64,000 nucleotides of DNA, taken from contig CANRJY010000001.1 in NCBI GenBank assembly GCA_947631085.1, positions 124,001 through 188,000 on the forward strand. The letters run 5' to 3'. Shown here piece by piece: positions 46,356 through 56,055 of the stretch; the first letter of the stretch is position 1, and every line of letters starts with the position of its first letter. Below the pieces are notes generated by a model. That model had not been told where the DNA came from, made no database searches, and worked only from the letters and a program-made list of their open reading frames with translations. The position numbers and the translations under genes are program-made. The stretch comes from an uncultured Clostridia bacterium (GTDB lineage Bacteria; Bacillota; Clostridia; UBA1381).

Positions 46356-46361
46356 ATAATC

Positions 46362-47369
46362 CTACCTTTCTATCGCGACCGCGTGCGCTATACACGGGAT
46401 CGTTTCTCCCTGTTCCACAGTCATCGGGTTCATCAGCGCTCCCGTCGCCATAAGAAGCACCTTTTCATATGTTCCCTTTTTGATTTCGTCGTAAATACAT
46501 CCGCAGAACACGCTGCCGCAGCAGCCGCAGCCGCTTCCGCCGGAATGAACATCCTGCTTTTCAATATCAAATATCATTTTGCCGCAGTCGTTATGCAGCT
46601 CGCGAATATCATATCCGTCCTCGAGCATCAGCTCCTGAAATATATCCGAGCCCACAACTCCCAAATCACCCGTCAAAATCAAATCATAGTAATCCGGTCT
46701 GCGGCCGGTGTCCCTGAAATGGGCGGTAAGGGTATCAATAGCGGCAGGCGCCATAGCCGCGCCCATGTTGCTCAGATCGCTTATTCCCATATCAACGATT
46801 TTGCCGGTTGTGACATGCGTTACCCTCGGTCCGCCGCCGTTCGATGAAAGTATCGCCGCGCCGGAGCCCGTAACCGTCCACTGTGCTGCAGGCGTGCGCT
46901 GACCGCCGTATTCAAGCGGATATCTGAATTGTTTTTCAGCCGTACAGAAATGGCTCGATGTGACGCACAGCACCCGCTCCGCACAGCCGCCCGATATCAG
47001 CATACTGCCGATTGAAAGGCTTTCGGTCATAGTCGAGCATGCTCCGTAAAGTCCCAAAAAAGGCACGCCTAAATCGCGCATTCCGTAATGAGCGCCGACG
47101 CACTGATTTATCAGATCCCCCGCAAGCGCATAATGTATGTCGTCGGGTTTTAATCCGGCTTTTGAAAGGACTTTTAGCGCTGTTTCTTTTTGCAGCTTGC
47201 TTTCCGCTCTTTCCCAGCTTTTCTCGCCCCATTTATCATCATTTAAAATTTCATCAAAATATTGAGCGAGAGGACCTTCGCCTTCCTTTACACCCACTAT
47301 GGACGCCGTCTGTGAAATAACCGGCGGCCTGTCCAGCTCCACCGTTTGTCTGCCAATTCTTCTGCTCAT
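46362..47369 (-). CDS. spoVAD: Stage V sporulation protein AD
   Basis: 335 residues, a thiolase-fold protein without the catalytic cysteine activity of ketoacyl synthases. The C-terminal half contains SGGSGCGCCGSVFC and the N-terminal part GACSTMTESLSIGSMLISGG. SpoVAD binds dipicolinic acid. GGAG precedes the ATG. Confidence 0.95.
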   Translation of the reverse strand: MSRRIGRQTVELDRPPVISQTASIVGVKEGEGPLAQYFDEILNDDKWGEKSWERAESKLQKETALKVLSKAGLKPDDIHYALAGDLINQCVGAHYGMRDLGVPFLGLYGACSTMTESLSIGSMLISGGCAERVLCVTSSHFCTAEKQFRYPLEYGGQRTPAAQWTVTGSGAAILSSNGGGPRVTHVTTGKIVDMGISDLSNMGAAMAPAAIDTLTAHFRDTGRRPDYYDLILTGDLGVVGSDIFQELMLEDGYDIRELHNDCGKMIFDIEKQDVHSGGSGCGCCGSVFCGCIYDEIKKGTYEKVLLMATGALMNPMTVEQGETIPCIAHAVAIER

Positions 47370-47393
47370 ATAATCTTCTCCTCGCGTTTTTCT

Positions 47394-47422
47394 TATTTTT
47401 TGCCGTTCGGAAAATATTATGC
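47394..47422 (-). promoter_or_regulatory. Possible sigma-G promoter of spoVAD-spoVAE
   Basis: Minus strand GCATA, 17 bases, AAAAATA, about 25 bases before spoVAD. The -10 is a weak match. If real, both spoVA units have forespore promoters. Confidence 0.3.
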
Positions 47423-47436
47423 TTATTTTTTAAGAA

Positions 47437-47475
47437 AATATTAAAACCGCCCTGTTTAAATCCAGGACGGTTTAA
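47437..47475 (-). terminator. Terminator of the NfnAB-like operon
   Basis: TTAAACCGTCCTG, 7-base loop, CAGGGCGGTTTTAA on the minus strand, followed by TATTTTCTT. One or two mismatches in a 14-bp stem. Confidence 0.8.
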
Positions 47476-47480
47476 ATCTA

Positions 47481-48872
47481 TTATTCGCTTAATTCCTTAT
47501 CTATCGCCTCAGCCGCGGCTTTGCCCGCGCCCATAGCGAGTATTACCGTAGCCGCGCCGGTTACAACGTCGCCGCCCGCGTATACATGCTCGCGCGAGGT
47601 TTTGCCCGTAGCTTCGTCCGCGACTATACAGCCGTGTCTGTTCGTTTCAAGTCCCTTCGTTGTCTTGCGGATAAGCGGGTTCGGGGTCTGACCGATCGAT
47701 ACGACGACTGTGTCGATATCGAGAATTTCCTCGCTTCCCTCAACCGGAACAGGTCTGCGTCTGCCGCTCGCGTCAGGCTCGCCGAGCTCCATATGGATTA
47801 CCTCCATCTGCTTTACCCAGCCGTTCTCGTCGCCGATAAAGCGCGTCGGGTTCTGTAACAGCTTGAACACTATGCCCTCCTGCTCGGCGTGCTCTACCTC
47901 CTCGGCTCTCGCCGGAAGCTCCTGCTTACCGCGGCGGTATACGATATACACGTTCTCCGCGCCGAGCCTTTTCGCGCTTCTCGCCGCGTCCATAGCAACG
48001 TTTCCTCCGCCGAGTACCGCTACGTTTTTGCCGACGTAAACGGGCGTGTCGTATTCGGGGAACTTGTAGCCCTTCATAAGATTTATTCTCGTTAAAAACT
48101 CGTTCGCAGAGTAAACGCCGTTAAGACTTTCGCCCTCTATTCCCATAAACGAGGGAAGTCCCGCGCCCGAGCCGATATATACGGCGTCGTAGCCCATATC
48201 TTCAAGAAGCTCGTCAACCATGATCGTCTTGCCGATTATAACGTTTGTCTGAATGTCAACGCCCATAGCTTTAAGATTTGCTATTTCCTTCTGAACTATG
48301 TCCTTCGGCAGTCTGAACTCGGGTATGCCGTACATAAGCACGCCGCCTGCGGTGTGGAACGCCTCGTAAACCGTTACCGAATAGCCGCGCTTTGCCAAAT
48401 CTCCCGCGGCGGTAAGTCCCGAAGGACCCGAGCCTACCACGGCTACCTTTTTGCCGTTGGGCTTCGGCTTCTCAATCTTTTCCTCAACGTTCGCCATATG
48501 CCAGTCGGCGACAAATCTTTCAAGTCTGCCTATTCCGACCGGATCGTTCTTTATTCCTCTCACGCACTTCGACTCGCACTGTGTTTCCTGCGGGCAAACT
48601 CTGCCGCATACAGCCGGAAGCGCGTTTGTTTCCTTTATCTTCTGATACGCTCCCTCAAAATCGCCTGTCTTTATAAGCGATATAAATTCGGGTATTTTGA
48701 CCGATACCGGACAGCCGTTCATACAGGGCTTGTTTTTGCAGTTTAAGCATCTGTCAGCCTCGTCGCGCGCCATTTCCTCGGTGTAGCCTGTCGTTACCTC
48801 CAAGAAATTTTTGTTTCTTACGTCGGGCGCTTGTTCGGGCATCGGATTTTTATCGGCTCTCATATTAGGCAT
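47481..48872 (-). CDS. NADPH-dependent glutamate synthase small-chain-like / NfnB-type subunit
   Basis: 463 residues. The N-terminal Fe-S cysteines are in CLNCKNKPCMNGCPV, the FAD motif is GSGPSGLTAAGDLAKRG and the NAD(P) motif GGGNVAMDAARSAKRLG. The protein overlaps the partner gene by 8 bases. In Clostridia this pair is the NADH-dependent ferredoxin:NADP+ oxidoreductase (Nfn), which bifurcates electrons between NADPH, NADH and ferredoxin; annotation as glutamate synthase small subunit is also common, but no large subunit is visible here. GGGAGG precedes the ATG. Confidence 0.88.
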   Translation of the reverse strand: MPNMRADKNPMPEQAPDVRNKNFLEVTTGYTEEMARDEADRCLNCKNKPCMNGCPVSVKIPEFISLIKTGDFEGAYQKIKETNALPAVCGRVCPQETQCESKCVRGIKNDPVGIGRLERFVADWHMANVEEKIEKPKPNGKKVAVVGSGPSGLTAAGDLAKRGYSVTVYEAFHTAGGVLMYGIPEFRLPKDIVQKEIANLKAMGVDIQTNVIIGKTIMVDELLEDMGYDAVYIGSGAGLPSFMGIEGESLNGVYSANEFLTRINLMKGYKFPEYDTPVYVGKNVAVLGGGNVAMDAARSAKRLGAENVYIVYRRGKQELPARAEEVEHAEQEGIVFKLLQNPTRFIGDENGWVKQMEVIHMELGEPDASGRRRPVPVEGSEEILDIDTVVVSIGQTPNPLIRKTTKGLETNRHGCIVADEATGKTSREHVYAGGDVVTGAATVILAMGAGKAAAEAIDKELSE

Positions 48873-49716
48873 TGCTATTCGACCTCCCTATTCTGCAGTG
48901 TCCTTCGTCGCATGAACGCTGCTCGTATTCTCTGAACATTCTGCCGCGCTTCATCGCGCTGTCCCAGTCTATTTTATGACCGTCAAAGTCAGGTCCGTCA
49001 ACGCACGCGAACTTTGTTTCGCCGCCGACGATTATACGGCAGCCGCCGCACATTCCCGTGCCGTCGATCATAACGGGGTTCATGCTGACCGTGGTTTTTA
49101 TTCCGTAAGGCTCAGTAACCTTGCAGACGTTCTTCATCATAATAAGCGGGCCTATCGCGATAACCTCGTCAAACTTCTCGCCCGCGTCGATAAGCTCCTG
49201 CAAGCGCTCGGTAACAAATCCCTTTACGCCGTTCGAGCCGTCGTCGGTGGTTATGATGAGCTTATCCGAAACGGCTTTAAGCTCATCCTCGAGTATGATC
49301 AGGCTCTTGTCGCGAAATCCCGTAATAACGGTTACGTCCGCGCCTAAGCTGTGGAGCTTCTTCGCCTGCGGATACGCGATAGCCGTACCCAAGCCGCCGC
49401 CTATGACCGCGACCTTCTTTATTCCCTCGAGCGGAGTGGGCATTCCGAGCGGCCCTGCGAAATCGAGCAGATATTCGCCCTCCTCGACCTGCGCCAAATC
49501 GCGCGTGGTCTTGCCGACTATCTGAACAATGATCGTAACCGTACCCTTTTCCCTGTCAAAGTCCGCGACCGTAAACGGAACGCGCTCGCCGTACTCGTCG
49601 ATACGGAGAATGATAAACTGACCCGGCTCAGCCTTGCGCGCGACAAGCGGCGCTTCGACCTCCATCAGGAAAATCTGAGGGTTCAGCACCTCTTTCCTCA
49701 CAATTTTATATGCCAT
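48865..49716 (-). CDS. Ferredoxin-NADP reductase / NfnA-type subunit
   Basis: 283 residues. An FAD-binding beta-barrel domain (about 1-100, GERVPFTVADF) is followed by a NAD-binding Rossmann domain (VAVIGGGLGTAIAYP) and a C-terminal 2Fe-2S cluster site (GMCGGCRIIVGGETKFAC). The dihydroorotate-dehydrogenase electron-transfer (PyrK) and sulfide dehydrogenase families share the fold; the adjacent NfnB-like gene decides the assignment. GAGGTGAGG is the ribosome site. Confidence 0.88.
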   Translation of the reverse strand: MAYKIVRKEVLNPQIFLMEVEAPLVARKAEPGQFIILRIDEYGERVPFTVADFDREKGTVTIIVQIVGKTTRDLAQVEEGEYLLDFAGPLGMPTPLEGIKKVAVIGGGLGTAIAYPQAKKLHSLGADVTVITGFRDKSLIILEDELKAVSDKLIITTDDGSNGVKGFVTERLQELIDAGEKFDEVIAIGPLIMMKNVCKVTEPYGIKTTVSMNPVMIDGTGMCGGCRIIVGGETKFACVDGPDFDGHKIDWDSAMKRGRMFREYEQRSCDEGHCRIGRSNSNA

Positions 49717-49765
49717 TTTTACCTCACCTCATATATAATTTTAATAAAAATTTCGCATTTAGAAT

Positions 49766-49794
49766 ATTGTATCATATTTTTTATACTTTTTCAA
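49766..49794 (-). promoter_or_regulatory. Promoter of the NfnAB-like operon
   Basis: Minus strand TTGAAA, 17 bases, TACAAT, about 45 bases before the first start codon. Confidence 0.6.
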
Positions 49795-49799
49795 TATGT

Positions 49800-50702
49800 T
49801 TATCGAAGTTTCTGCCTGCTAACAATAAATTTCCGCATATCCTCGGGAAGCGGCGCGGTGAATTTAAGCGTTTCGCCCGTCAGCGGATGCGTCATTTCGA
49901 GGAAACACGAATGAAGCGCGGGGCGGTCGAACAGCGCGTGGTTTTCCTCGCCGTAGAGCCAATCGCCCAAAAGCGGATGACCGATATACGCCATGTGTAC
50001 GCGTATCTGATGCGTGCGCCCCGTTTCGAGCTCCAGCTCCAAAACGGTGTACCCGTCAAGCCTTTCGAGGATTTTATAACGCGTCACGGCTCTCTGCCCG
50101 TACTCGGCAACCTCACGCTCTATAGCGCTCCCCTCGCGGCGCTTTATCGGCGCGTCTATAACTCCGTCCTCGTCGATTTCGCCGCATACTATCGCCGTGT
50201 ATTTTCTGCGGAGCTTCTTCTCCTTCAAATCCTCCGCGAGCCGCGCATGCGCGTAACTGTTCTTAGCAACAGCCATCAGTCCCGACGTGTCCTTGTCGAG
50301 CCGATTTACCGCGCGGAACACGCGTTCCTCTCCCTTTTCGAGAAAATAGTACATAAGCGCGTTCGCAAGCGTGTTGTCGTAATTATCGGGCGACGGATGC
50401 GTCGGCATCGCGGGCGGCTTATTTATAACCATCACGTCCTCGTCTTCGTAGACTATATCAAGCGGAAGCCTGACCGGCGCGATATTTTCCGACGCGCCTT
50501 CAACAAGCGTAACGCTGACCTCGTCGCCGGTTTTGAGAACATACGAAACGCGCTCACGCGCGCCGTTCACGCGTATGCCCTCGTCGTATTTTTTAAGAGT
50601 TTTCACCAAATTAGACGACATTTTAAAATGCCGTTTCAAAAGCGTTTTCAAATTTTCCCCGTCATAATCGGGCATGACCGTGTAAGTAAATGTTCGTTTC
50701 AT
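49800..50702 (-). CDS. RluA-family pseudouridine synthase
   Basis: 300 residues. An S4 RNA-binding domain (about 12-75) is followed by the catalytic domain with RLDKDTSGLMAVAKN (catalytic Asp) and GRTHQIRVHMAYIGHPLLGD. The target is 23S rRNA or tRNA uridines. The ORF-track start at 50750 lies in a terminator hairpin, so the ATG at 50702 (MKRTFTYTVMPDY) is taken although its ribosome site is poor. Which RluA subfamily (RluB/C/D) cannot be told. Confidence 0.92.
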   Translation of the reverse strand: MKRTFTYTVMPDYDGENLKTLLKRHFKMSSNLVKTLKKYDEGIRVNGARERVSYVLKTGDEVSVTLVEGASENIAPVRLPLDIVYEDEDVMVINKPPAMPTHPSPDNYDNTLANALMYYFLEKGEERVFRAVNRLDKDTSGLMAVAKNSYAHARLAEDLKEKKLRRKYTAIVCGEIDEDGVIDAPIKRREGSAIEREVAEYGQRAVTRYKILERLDGYTVLELELETGRTHQIRVHMAYIGHPLLGDWLYGEENHALFDRPALHSCFLEMTHPLTGETLKFTAPLPEDMRKFIVSRQKLR

Positions 50703-50714
50703 TGTTTTACATAA

Positions 50715-50742
50715 AAATCGGGGGCGGATAATATCCGCCCTC
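50715..50742 (-). terminator. Terminator after the DUF1858 gene
   Basis: GGGCGGATA, single-base loop, TATCCGCCC then CGATTTTTATG on the minus strand. It separates ftsH-DUF1858 from the rluA-family gene. Confidence 0.75.
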
Positions 50743-50762
50743 CAATCCAAAAATTTACAGTT

Positions 50763-50963
50763 TTAGTTCTGCGCTATATAGTCGTTTATTTCCTTTACGA
50801 GCGCGTCCGGGTCAACGCCGTGAACCATGCACGCGTCCTCTATAGACTCCATCTGCGCCGACGGGCAGCCCAGACAGTGCATCCCTATGTTCATCAGTAT
50901 GGGCGCGATACCCATGTTCTGCTGCAATGCCTCGCCTATAAGCGTTTCCTTAGTTATTGCCAT
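50763..50963 (-). CDS. DUF1858 domain protein
   Basis: 66 residues. [14 protein letters not shown] and [15 protein letters not shown] are the family hallmark; the CxxC set hints at a metal or redox role. The ORF-track start at 51005 is inside ftsH; the ATG at 50963 has AGGAGGGG at 7 bases. It overlaps the end of ftsH by 14 bases in another frame, so its ribosome site is inside ftsH. Function unknown. Confidence 0.85.
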   Translation of the reverse strand: MAITKETLIGEALQQNMGIAPILMNIGMHCLGCPSAQMESIEDACMVHGVDPDALVKEINDYIAQN

Positions 50964-52791
50964 TATCGTCCCCTCCTTCCGTATTTTCGGTGAAGAATTT
51001 TTCAAATTCGTCGCCGTCTATCGTTTCCTTCTCCAAAAGCGCCGCGGCGATCGCTTCGAGCTTCGGCATATTCTGCTTCAACAGCTTTTCCGTTTCCGCG
51101 TACTGCTTTGTGAGAATGTTTTTGACCTCGGTGTCAATATCCGAAGCCGTTTTTTCTGAATAATTCTTCGCGTGACCGAAATCTCGTCCTATGAACACCT
51201 CGCCGCCCTCATCGTACGAAACCGGTCCTATGGCGTCGGACATACCGTATTTCGCTACCATCTTGCGCGCGGTAGCCGTGGCTCTTTCTATGTCGTTCGA
51301 CGCGCCCGTGCTGATGTCGTCCATCGTAAGCTGCTCCGCGACGCGTCCGCCGAGCATTACCATGATGCGGCTGAGCATCTCTCCGCGCGACATATACATT
51401 TTGTCCTCCTCGGGAAGATACATCGTAAAGCCGCCCGCTCTGCCTCTCGGTACTATCGACACCTTATGGATAGACGAGTCCTTGTCCACGAGCCGCGCCA
51501 CGATCGCGTGACCTGCTTCGTGATACGCGGTGAGCTTTCTTTCCTTTTCAGTCACCTTCTTCGAGCGCTTCTCCGAGCCCATCATGACCTTGAGGTTCGC
51601 GTCCTCAATGTCCTGATTTGTAATTTTTTCGTGGTCTCTGCGCGCCGCGAAAATTGCCGCCTCGTTCATTAGATTTTCCAAATCCGCGCCCGAATAACCC
51701 GACGTTGACTTGGCAATCTTTTCAAGATCAACCTCGTCGGAAAGCGGCTTTTTGCGCGAATGAACCTTTAAAATTTCCTCTCTGCCCTTTACGTCCGGCA
51801 AATCGACCACGACCTGACGGTCGAAGCGTCCGGGTCTGAGTAACGCGGGGTCGAGAATATCGGGTCTGTTCGTCGCGGCGATTATGATAACTCCGTCGTT
51901 TTCGCCGAAGCCGTCCATCTCGACGAGAAGCTGATTGAGCGTCTGCTCTCTCTCGTCATGACCGCCGCCCATGCCCGCGCCGCGCTGTCTGCCGACAGCG
52001 TCGATCTCGTCTATGAAAATAATACACGGTCTGTTTTTCTTTGCCTGCTCGAACAGGTCGCGTACTCTTGACGCGCCTACTCCGACGTAAAGCTCGACAA
52101 AATCCGAGCCGCTTATCGAGAAAAACGGCACTCCCGCTTCTCCCGCGACAGCCTTCGCGAGGAGCGTTTTACCCGTTCCCGGCGAGCCCACGAGCAATAC
52201 GCCCTTCGGTATTCTCGCGCCCAGCTTTATAAATTTCTGCGGACTTTTCAAAAAGTCAACTATTTCCGCGAGCTCCGCCTTTTCCTCTTCCTCGCCCGCC
52301 ACGTCGTTAAAGCGCACCTTTTGAACCGTGTTCACCTTCGCGTTGCTTCTTGTGAAATTCGGCGCGCCCGCGCCGCCGCGTCTTGTGAACAGATAAATAA
52401 ACAGCGCCAGCATAGCCACCGACAGCAGTATATTTATTATCGGTATCCACGACATTGACTCGTCCGCCTCCTGCGAAAGCGTTCCCGCCGCCATCTGAGC
52501 GCGCATTTCGTCGCCTACGTCAGCCTGGAATATGTCGAGAGACGGAATTTGTACCTTTACCTTGTCGCTTCTCAAGCCCTGCTCCTTGAGCACCGGTATT
52601 GTCGCGGTCACGTCGTTGCCGTCAATTATTATCTCGCTTACCTCTTTCGCTTTTATCGCGCTGACGAGGTCGGAATATACCATTTTATTTTGTGGCATCA
52701 GTATGCCCGTGATAAACGAAAAGCCTATGTACAAAGCAATCAGCGTCACTATCCACATACCGATACCGCGTGTTTTTCTGTGCAATGCCAT
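50950..52791 (-). CDS. ftsH: ATP-dependent zinc metalloprotease FtsH
   Basis: About 613 residues. Two membrane segments (about 12-32 and 105-130) precede the AAA domain, with Walker A GSPGTGKT, Walker [12 protein letters not shown] and [16 protein letters not shown], then the zinc protease motif HEAGH ([11 protein letters not shown]). It degrades membrane and unstable proteins. The ORF-track start at 52812 lies at the predicted transcription start. An AAGGAGGT box abuts the ATG at 52791, with only one base of spacing, whereas the TTG at 52785 in the same frame has 7, so translation may begin there. Confidence 0.96.
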   Translation of the reverse strand: MALHRKTRGIGMWIVTLIALYIGFSFITGILMPQNKMVYSDLVSAIKAKEVSEIIIDGNDVTATIPVLKEQGLRSDKVKVQIPSLDIFQADVGDEMRAQMAAGTLSQEADESMSWIPIINILLSVAMLALFIYLFTRRGGAGAPNFTRSNAKVNTVQKVRFNDVAGEEEEKAELAEIVDFLKSPQKFIKLGARIPKGVLLVGSPGTGKTLLAKAVAGEAGVPFFSISGSDFVELYVGVGASRVRDLFEQAKKNRPCIIFIDEIDAVGRQRGAGMGGGHDEREQTLNQLLVEMDGFGENDGVIIIAATNRPDILDPALLRPGRFDRQVVVDLPDVKGREEILKVHSRKKPLSDEVDLEKIAKSTSGYSGADLENLMNEAAIFAARRDHEKITNQDIEDANLKVMMGSEKRSKKVTEKERKLTAYHEAGHAIVARLVDKDSSIHKVSIVPRGRAGGFTMYLPEEDKMYMSRGEMLSRIMVMLGGRVAEQLTMDDISTGASNDIERATATARKMVAKYGMSDAIGPVSYDEGGEVFIGRDFGHAKNYSEKTASDIDTEVKNILTKQYAETEKLLKQNMPKLEAIAAALLEKETIDGDEFEKFFTENTEGGDDNGNN

Positions 52792-52815
52792 ACCTCCTTG
52801 CAGTTTTATCAATTC

Positions 52816-52844
52816 ATTCTATCATATATTATATTTTTTTTCAA
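52816..52844 (-). promoter_or_regulatory. Promoter of ftsH
   Basis: Minus strand TTGAAA, 17 bases, TAGAAT, placing the transcription start about 15-20 bases before the ribosome site. Confidence 0.6.
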
Positions 52845-52855
52845 TATCAAAATTT

Positions 52856-54190
52856 TTATTTTACGGTAAATTTTAGCCCGCTGCCGTTGAAGCCGAAGCG
52901 CCTGTCGCGCCGTCTGCCTATTATATAGGCGATTTCGCCGTTAAACGTGAGTAAACCCGCCGCCGAACGTTCGGCGCGCGGAATTTTTTCATTTATAAAA
53001 TACTCTTTGAGTTTTTTTCGTCCCGTCATGCCCACGGGATAAAAGAAATCTCCGTCACGCCTGTTCCTTACCGTTATTTTCGCCCCCTCGGGCGCTGTAA
53101 AGCATATCCCGTCCGACTTGTCGGTATACTCGATCATAACCGTTATATCCAACTCGGGAACATATGTTTCCCTTCCCATTTCAAGCTCGTATTCAAAATC
53201 CTTGGTTTCGGATCCGACTCGTTCCGTTATCAACCGACCATATTCGACCCTTGCAATTACGCCATCCGGAAGATTTATGGAGCTGCCGGTTATGTTTTTT
53301 TCCGCCAGCGCCAAAACATCGGCTATATAATCCGACGACAAATCACGTCCGCTTCGGATCTCGCTTATCAATTTTCGGATTACCCGCCTTTTTACGGAAA
53401 TATCGAGATTTTCAAGCGCGTCAATATTTATAGAGCCGCCGCTTACATTTTCCGCGTATTCCTTTTCCGCGGTGCGCGCGATAAACGCGTCATCGTCCGC
53501 GATTAATCCGGCATTTTTCGTTATAGTTTCAATAAAATTCGGATTGAATTTTTCCATTTCGGGCAGAAGTATATGACGAACTTTATTTCTCGTATAGTTG
53601 TCCGCCAAATTAGTGCTGTCGGTGACATATTCAAGCTTTTCCTCGCGGCAGTATTCTTCTATTTCCGCGCGCGTGACATCTATGAGAGGTCTTATGATAT
53701 TACCGCGTCTTTTCGGTATTCCGCACAGTCCCGACATTGACGCGCCGCGCATGAAATTCATCACAATCGTTTCGGCGTTGTCGTTTTTATTATGGGCCGT
53801 GGCTATTTTATCAATATTCATTTCGTCAGCCAGCCTGTCGAAAAAAGCATATCTCAGCTCTCTGCCGGCGGTTTCCTCGGAAATCCCTTTTTCCCTCGCC
53901 AAGCCTCTTGTATCCGCGGTCTCCGTCACGCATTTTATACCGAGCGTTTCGGAAAATTTTTTTGCCTCGTCAGCGTCGCGCTCCGCCTCCGCTCCGCGCA
54001 GCCCGTGATTGAGATGCGCGGCAAAAAGCTGTATCCCAAGCTCTTGACGCATGGAATACAGCGCGTGAGTAAGGCATACCGAGTCCGCTCCGCCCGATAA
54101 GCCCACGAGCACCCTGTCGCCCTCGTCTATGAGAGCGGAGGATTTAATCGTATTATAAATTTTCTTCCTTATTTTTTCCACAATCGTCAT
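52856..54190 (-). CDS. tilS: tRNA(Ile)-lysidine synthase
   Basis: 444 residues. The PP-loop SGGADSVCL is near residue 31, followed by the TilS substrate-binding domain and a C-terminal domain (ITVRNRRDGDFFYPVGMTGRKKLKEYF). It converts C34 of the AUA-reading tRNA-Ile to lysidine and is normally essential. The ATG overlaps the dnaB stop by one base (TGATG). In many Bacillota tilS is beside hpt and ftsH; here ftsH follows after its own promoter and there is no hpt. Confidence 0.95.
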   Translation of the reverse strand: MTIVEKIRKKIYNTIKSSALIDEGDRVLVGLSGGADSVCLTHALYSMRQELGIQLFAAHLNHGLRGAEAERDADEAKKFSETLGIKCVTETADTRGLAREKGISEETAGRELRYAFFDRLADEMNIDKIATAHNKNDNAETIVMNFMRGASMSGLCGIPKRRGNIIRPLIDVTRAEIEEYCREEKLEYVTDSTNLADNYTRNKVRHILLPEMEKFNPNFIETITKNAGLIADDDAFIARTAEKEYAENVSGGSINIDALENLDISVKRRVIRKLISEIRSGRDLSSDYIADVLALAEKNITGSSINLPDGVIARVEYGRLITERVGSETKDFEYELEMGRETYVPELDITVMIEYTDKSDGICFTAPEGAKITVRNRRDGDFFYPVGMTGRKKLKEYFINEKIPRAERSAAGLLTFNGEIAYIIGRRRDRRFGFNGSGLKFTVK

Positions 54191-55548
54191 CAGTTTTCCT
54201 TTATGACATATTCTATATTCTGGAATTTCGCATACTCGCCTTTAAATCCAAGCTTAAACGTTCCCGTTTCTCCGTTTCTGTGCTTTGCTATAATACATTC
54301 CGCTATGCCCTTTTCGTTGCTGTCCTTGTTATAGTAGTCATCGCGGTAAATAAACATTACAAGATCCGCGTCCTGCTCTATCGCGCCCGATTCACGCAAA
54401 TCCGAAAGCTGCGGATGCTTGTCGCTTCGTCCTTCGGTGGCACGCGAAAGCTGCGACAGCGCTATTACCGGCACGTCAAGCTCCTTTGCAAGTATTTTCA
54501 AGGAACGTGATATCTCCGAAATTTCCTGCTGTCTGTTGTCGTTTCTTCCGCTCGACTGCATTAACTGTAAATAATCAATAACAATCAACGCAAGCTGCTT
54601 TGTCTGCTTCAGCCTTCTGCATTTCGCGCGTACCTGCGATACCGTTACCGACGCGGTATCGTCAATATACATCGGAGCGATGGTAACCTTGTCCACGATG
54701 CCGCCGATTTTTTCCCAGTCATCTATGTTTATCTCGCCGTTGCGTATCTTTCCCACATTCACAAACGCCTGCGAGCAGATTATTCTGTTTACGATCTGCT
54801 CCTTCGGCATCTCGAGATTGAATATCGCGACCGTTTTCTTGTCGTTTATGCTTGCGTGCTCCGCTATATTTACCGCCAGCGTGGATTTGCCCATACCCGG
54901 ACGTCCCGCGATAAGTATAAGCTCGCCGCCGTGCAGACCGCCCGTGCGTCTGTCAAGCTCGTCAAAGCCCGTCGAAAGACCCGTAAGCGAACCCTGGCTC
55001 ATCGAGTTTTCAACAAGAGTCCTGTAGCTTCCCACGAGGATATCGTTTACCGGAACAATATCATTTTGCTCCCTTGCGGACGCGACATCGAAAATAGTCT
55101 GCTCCGCCTGCTCCAAAATGCGCTCCGTCTTATCCGCGCCCTCATAAGCCATGTCGGAAATTGAGTTTGCCCCTTCAATCAATCGCCGCAGAATAGCCTT
55201 TTCCTTAACGATTTTCGAATAATATGTCACATGGCGAGTGGTGGGAACGGACGACGCTATTGTCCTGAGGTAATCCATGCCCCCCGCCGCTTCGAGCATA
55301 TCCGCCTGAGCGAGTTTATTTGAAACGGTTATGAAATCAATAGGCACATTCTCGTTAAATAAATCCACAACCGCGCCGAATATCATTTTATGCTGAGCAA
55401 AATAGAAATCGTCCGGTCTGACGATCTCCACCGCTTCGTTTACGCTTTTCGCGTTTGTCAAAGCGCTTCCGACCACAGCCTGTTCCGCTTCGCGGCTGTA
55501 TGGCAGCTCTCTGCCCATAACGTCGGCCGAAATAGATGCGTCTGCCAT
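54190..55548 (-). CDS. dnaB: Replicative DNA helicase
   Basis: 452 residues. The N-terminal domain (about 14-115) ends before a linker, and the RecA-like domain has Walker A GRPGMGKST, LIVIDYLQLM and the arginine-finger region. It forms the hexameric replication helicase. GGGGGTG is 7 bases before the ATG. It is 30 bases downstream of rplI, the order seen in most Firmicutes. Confidence 0.97.
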   Translation of the reverse strand: MADASISADVMGRELPYSREAEQAVVGSALTNAKSVNEAVEIVRPDDFYFAQHKMIFGAVVDLFNENVPIDFITVSNKLAQADMLEAAGGMDYLRTIASSVPTTRHVTYYSKIVKEKAILRRLIEGANSISDMAYEGADKTERILEQAEQTIFDVASAREQNDIVPVNDILVGSYRTLVENSMSQGSLTGLSTGFDELDRRTGGLHGGELILIAGRPGMGKSTLAVNIAEHASINDKKTVAIFNLEMPKEQIVNRIICSQAFVNVGKIRNGEINIDDWEKIGGIVDKVTIAPMYIDDTASVTVSQVRAKCRRLKQTKQLALIVIDYLQLMQSSGRNDNRQQEISEISRSLKILAKELDVPVIALSQLSRATEGRSDKHPQLSDLRESGAIEQDADLVMFIYRDDYYNKDSNEKGIAECIIAKHRNGETGTFKLGFKGEYAKFQNIEYVIKEN

Positions 55549-55578
55549 AATTTCACCCCCAAAAACGGATTTTCTGCT

Positions 55579-56025
55579 TTACGCCTCTTTTACTACTACT
55601 TTTAATTTGCCGGTAATTCCGGTGTACAATTTGACGTCCACCTCGGTCACTCCGAGATTTTTTATGCCCTCCGGCATTACAAACTTTTTCTTGTCAAGCT
55701 TTATGTGGTGCTGCTTTGTAAGCTCCTCCGCCACGTCCTTCGACGTTACCGAGCCGAACAGCTTGCCGTTTCCGCCTGCCTTTGCCGTTATTACGACCTC
55801 AATTTCCTTCATTTTTTCCGCAATCGAAGCCGCTTCGTTTTTCTCGGTCTGTATTCTGTATTCAAGAGATTCGGCTTTGCCCTTAAGCTCGTTTATGTTT
55901 GCCTTTGTCGCTTCCTTTGCGAGTCCTCGGGGAAGCAGATAGTTTCTCGCGTAACCGTCGGAAACATTTACCATTTGTCCCTTTTTGCCTTGTCCCTTTA
56001 CATCCTGATTAAGTATAACCTGCAT
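55579..56025 (-). CDS. rplI: 50S ribosomal protein L9
   Basis: 148 residues, normal length. The N-terminal rRNA-binding motif is [30 protein letters not shown]-like (conserved GYARNYLLP), then a long helix and the C-terminal domain. GGAGGG precedes the ATG. It lies between gdpP and dnaB. Confidence 0.97.
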   Translation of the reverse strand: MQVILNQDVKGQGKKGQMVNVSDGYARNYLLPRGLAKEATKANINELKGKAESLEYRIQTEKNEAASIAEKMKEIEVVITAKAGGNGKLFGSVTSKDVAEELTKQHHIKLDKKKFVMPEGIKNLGVTEVDVKLYTGITGKLKVVVKEA

Positions 56026-56055
56026 TTTTATCCCTCCGTTTATATTATGTCATGA

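Noticed and set aside
49710-50714. Plus-strand ORF of 334 residues opposite the RluA gene
   Set aside because: Arg-rich antisense product; the minus-strand RluA protein has full family motifs.
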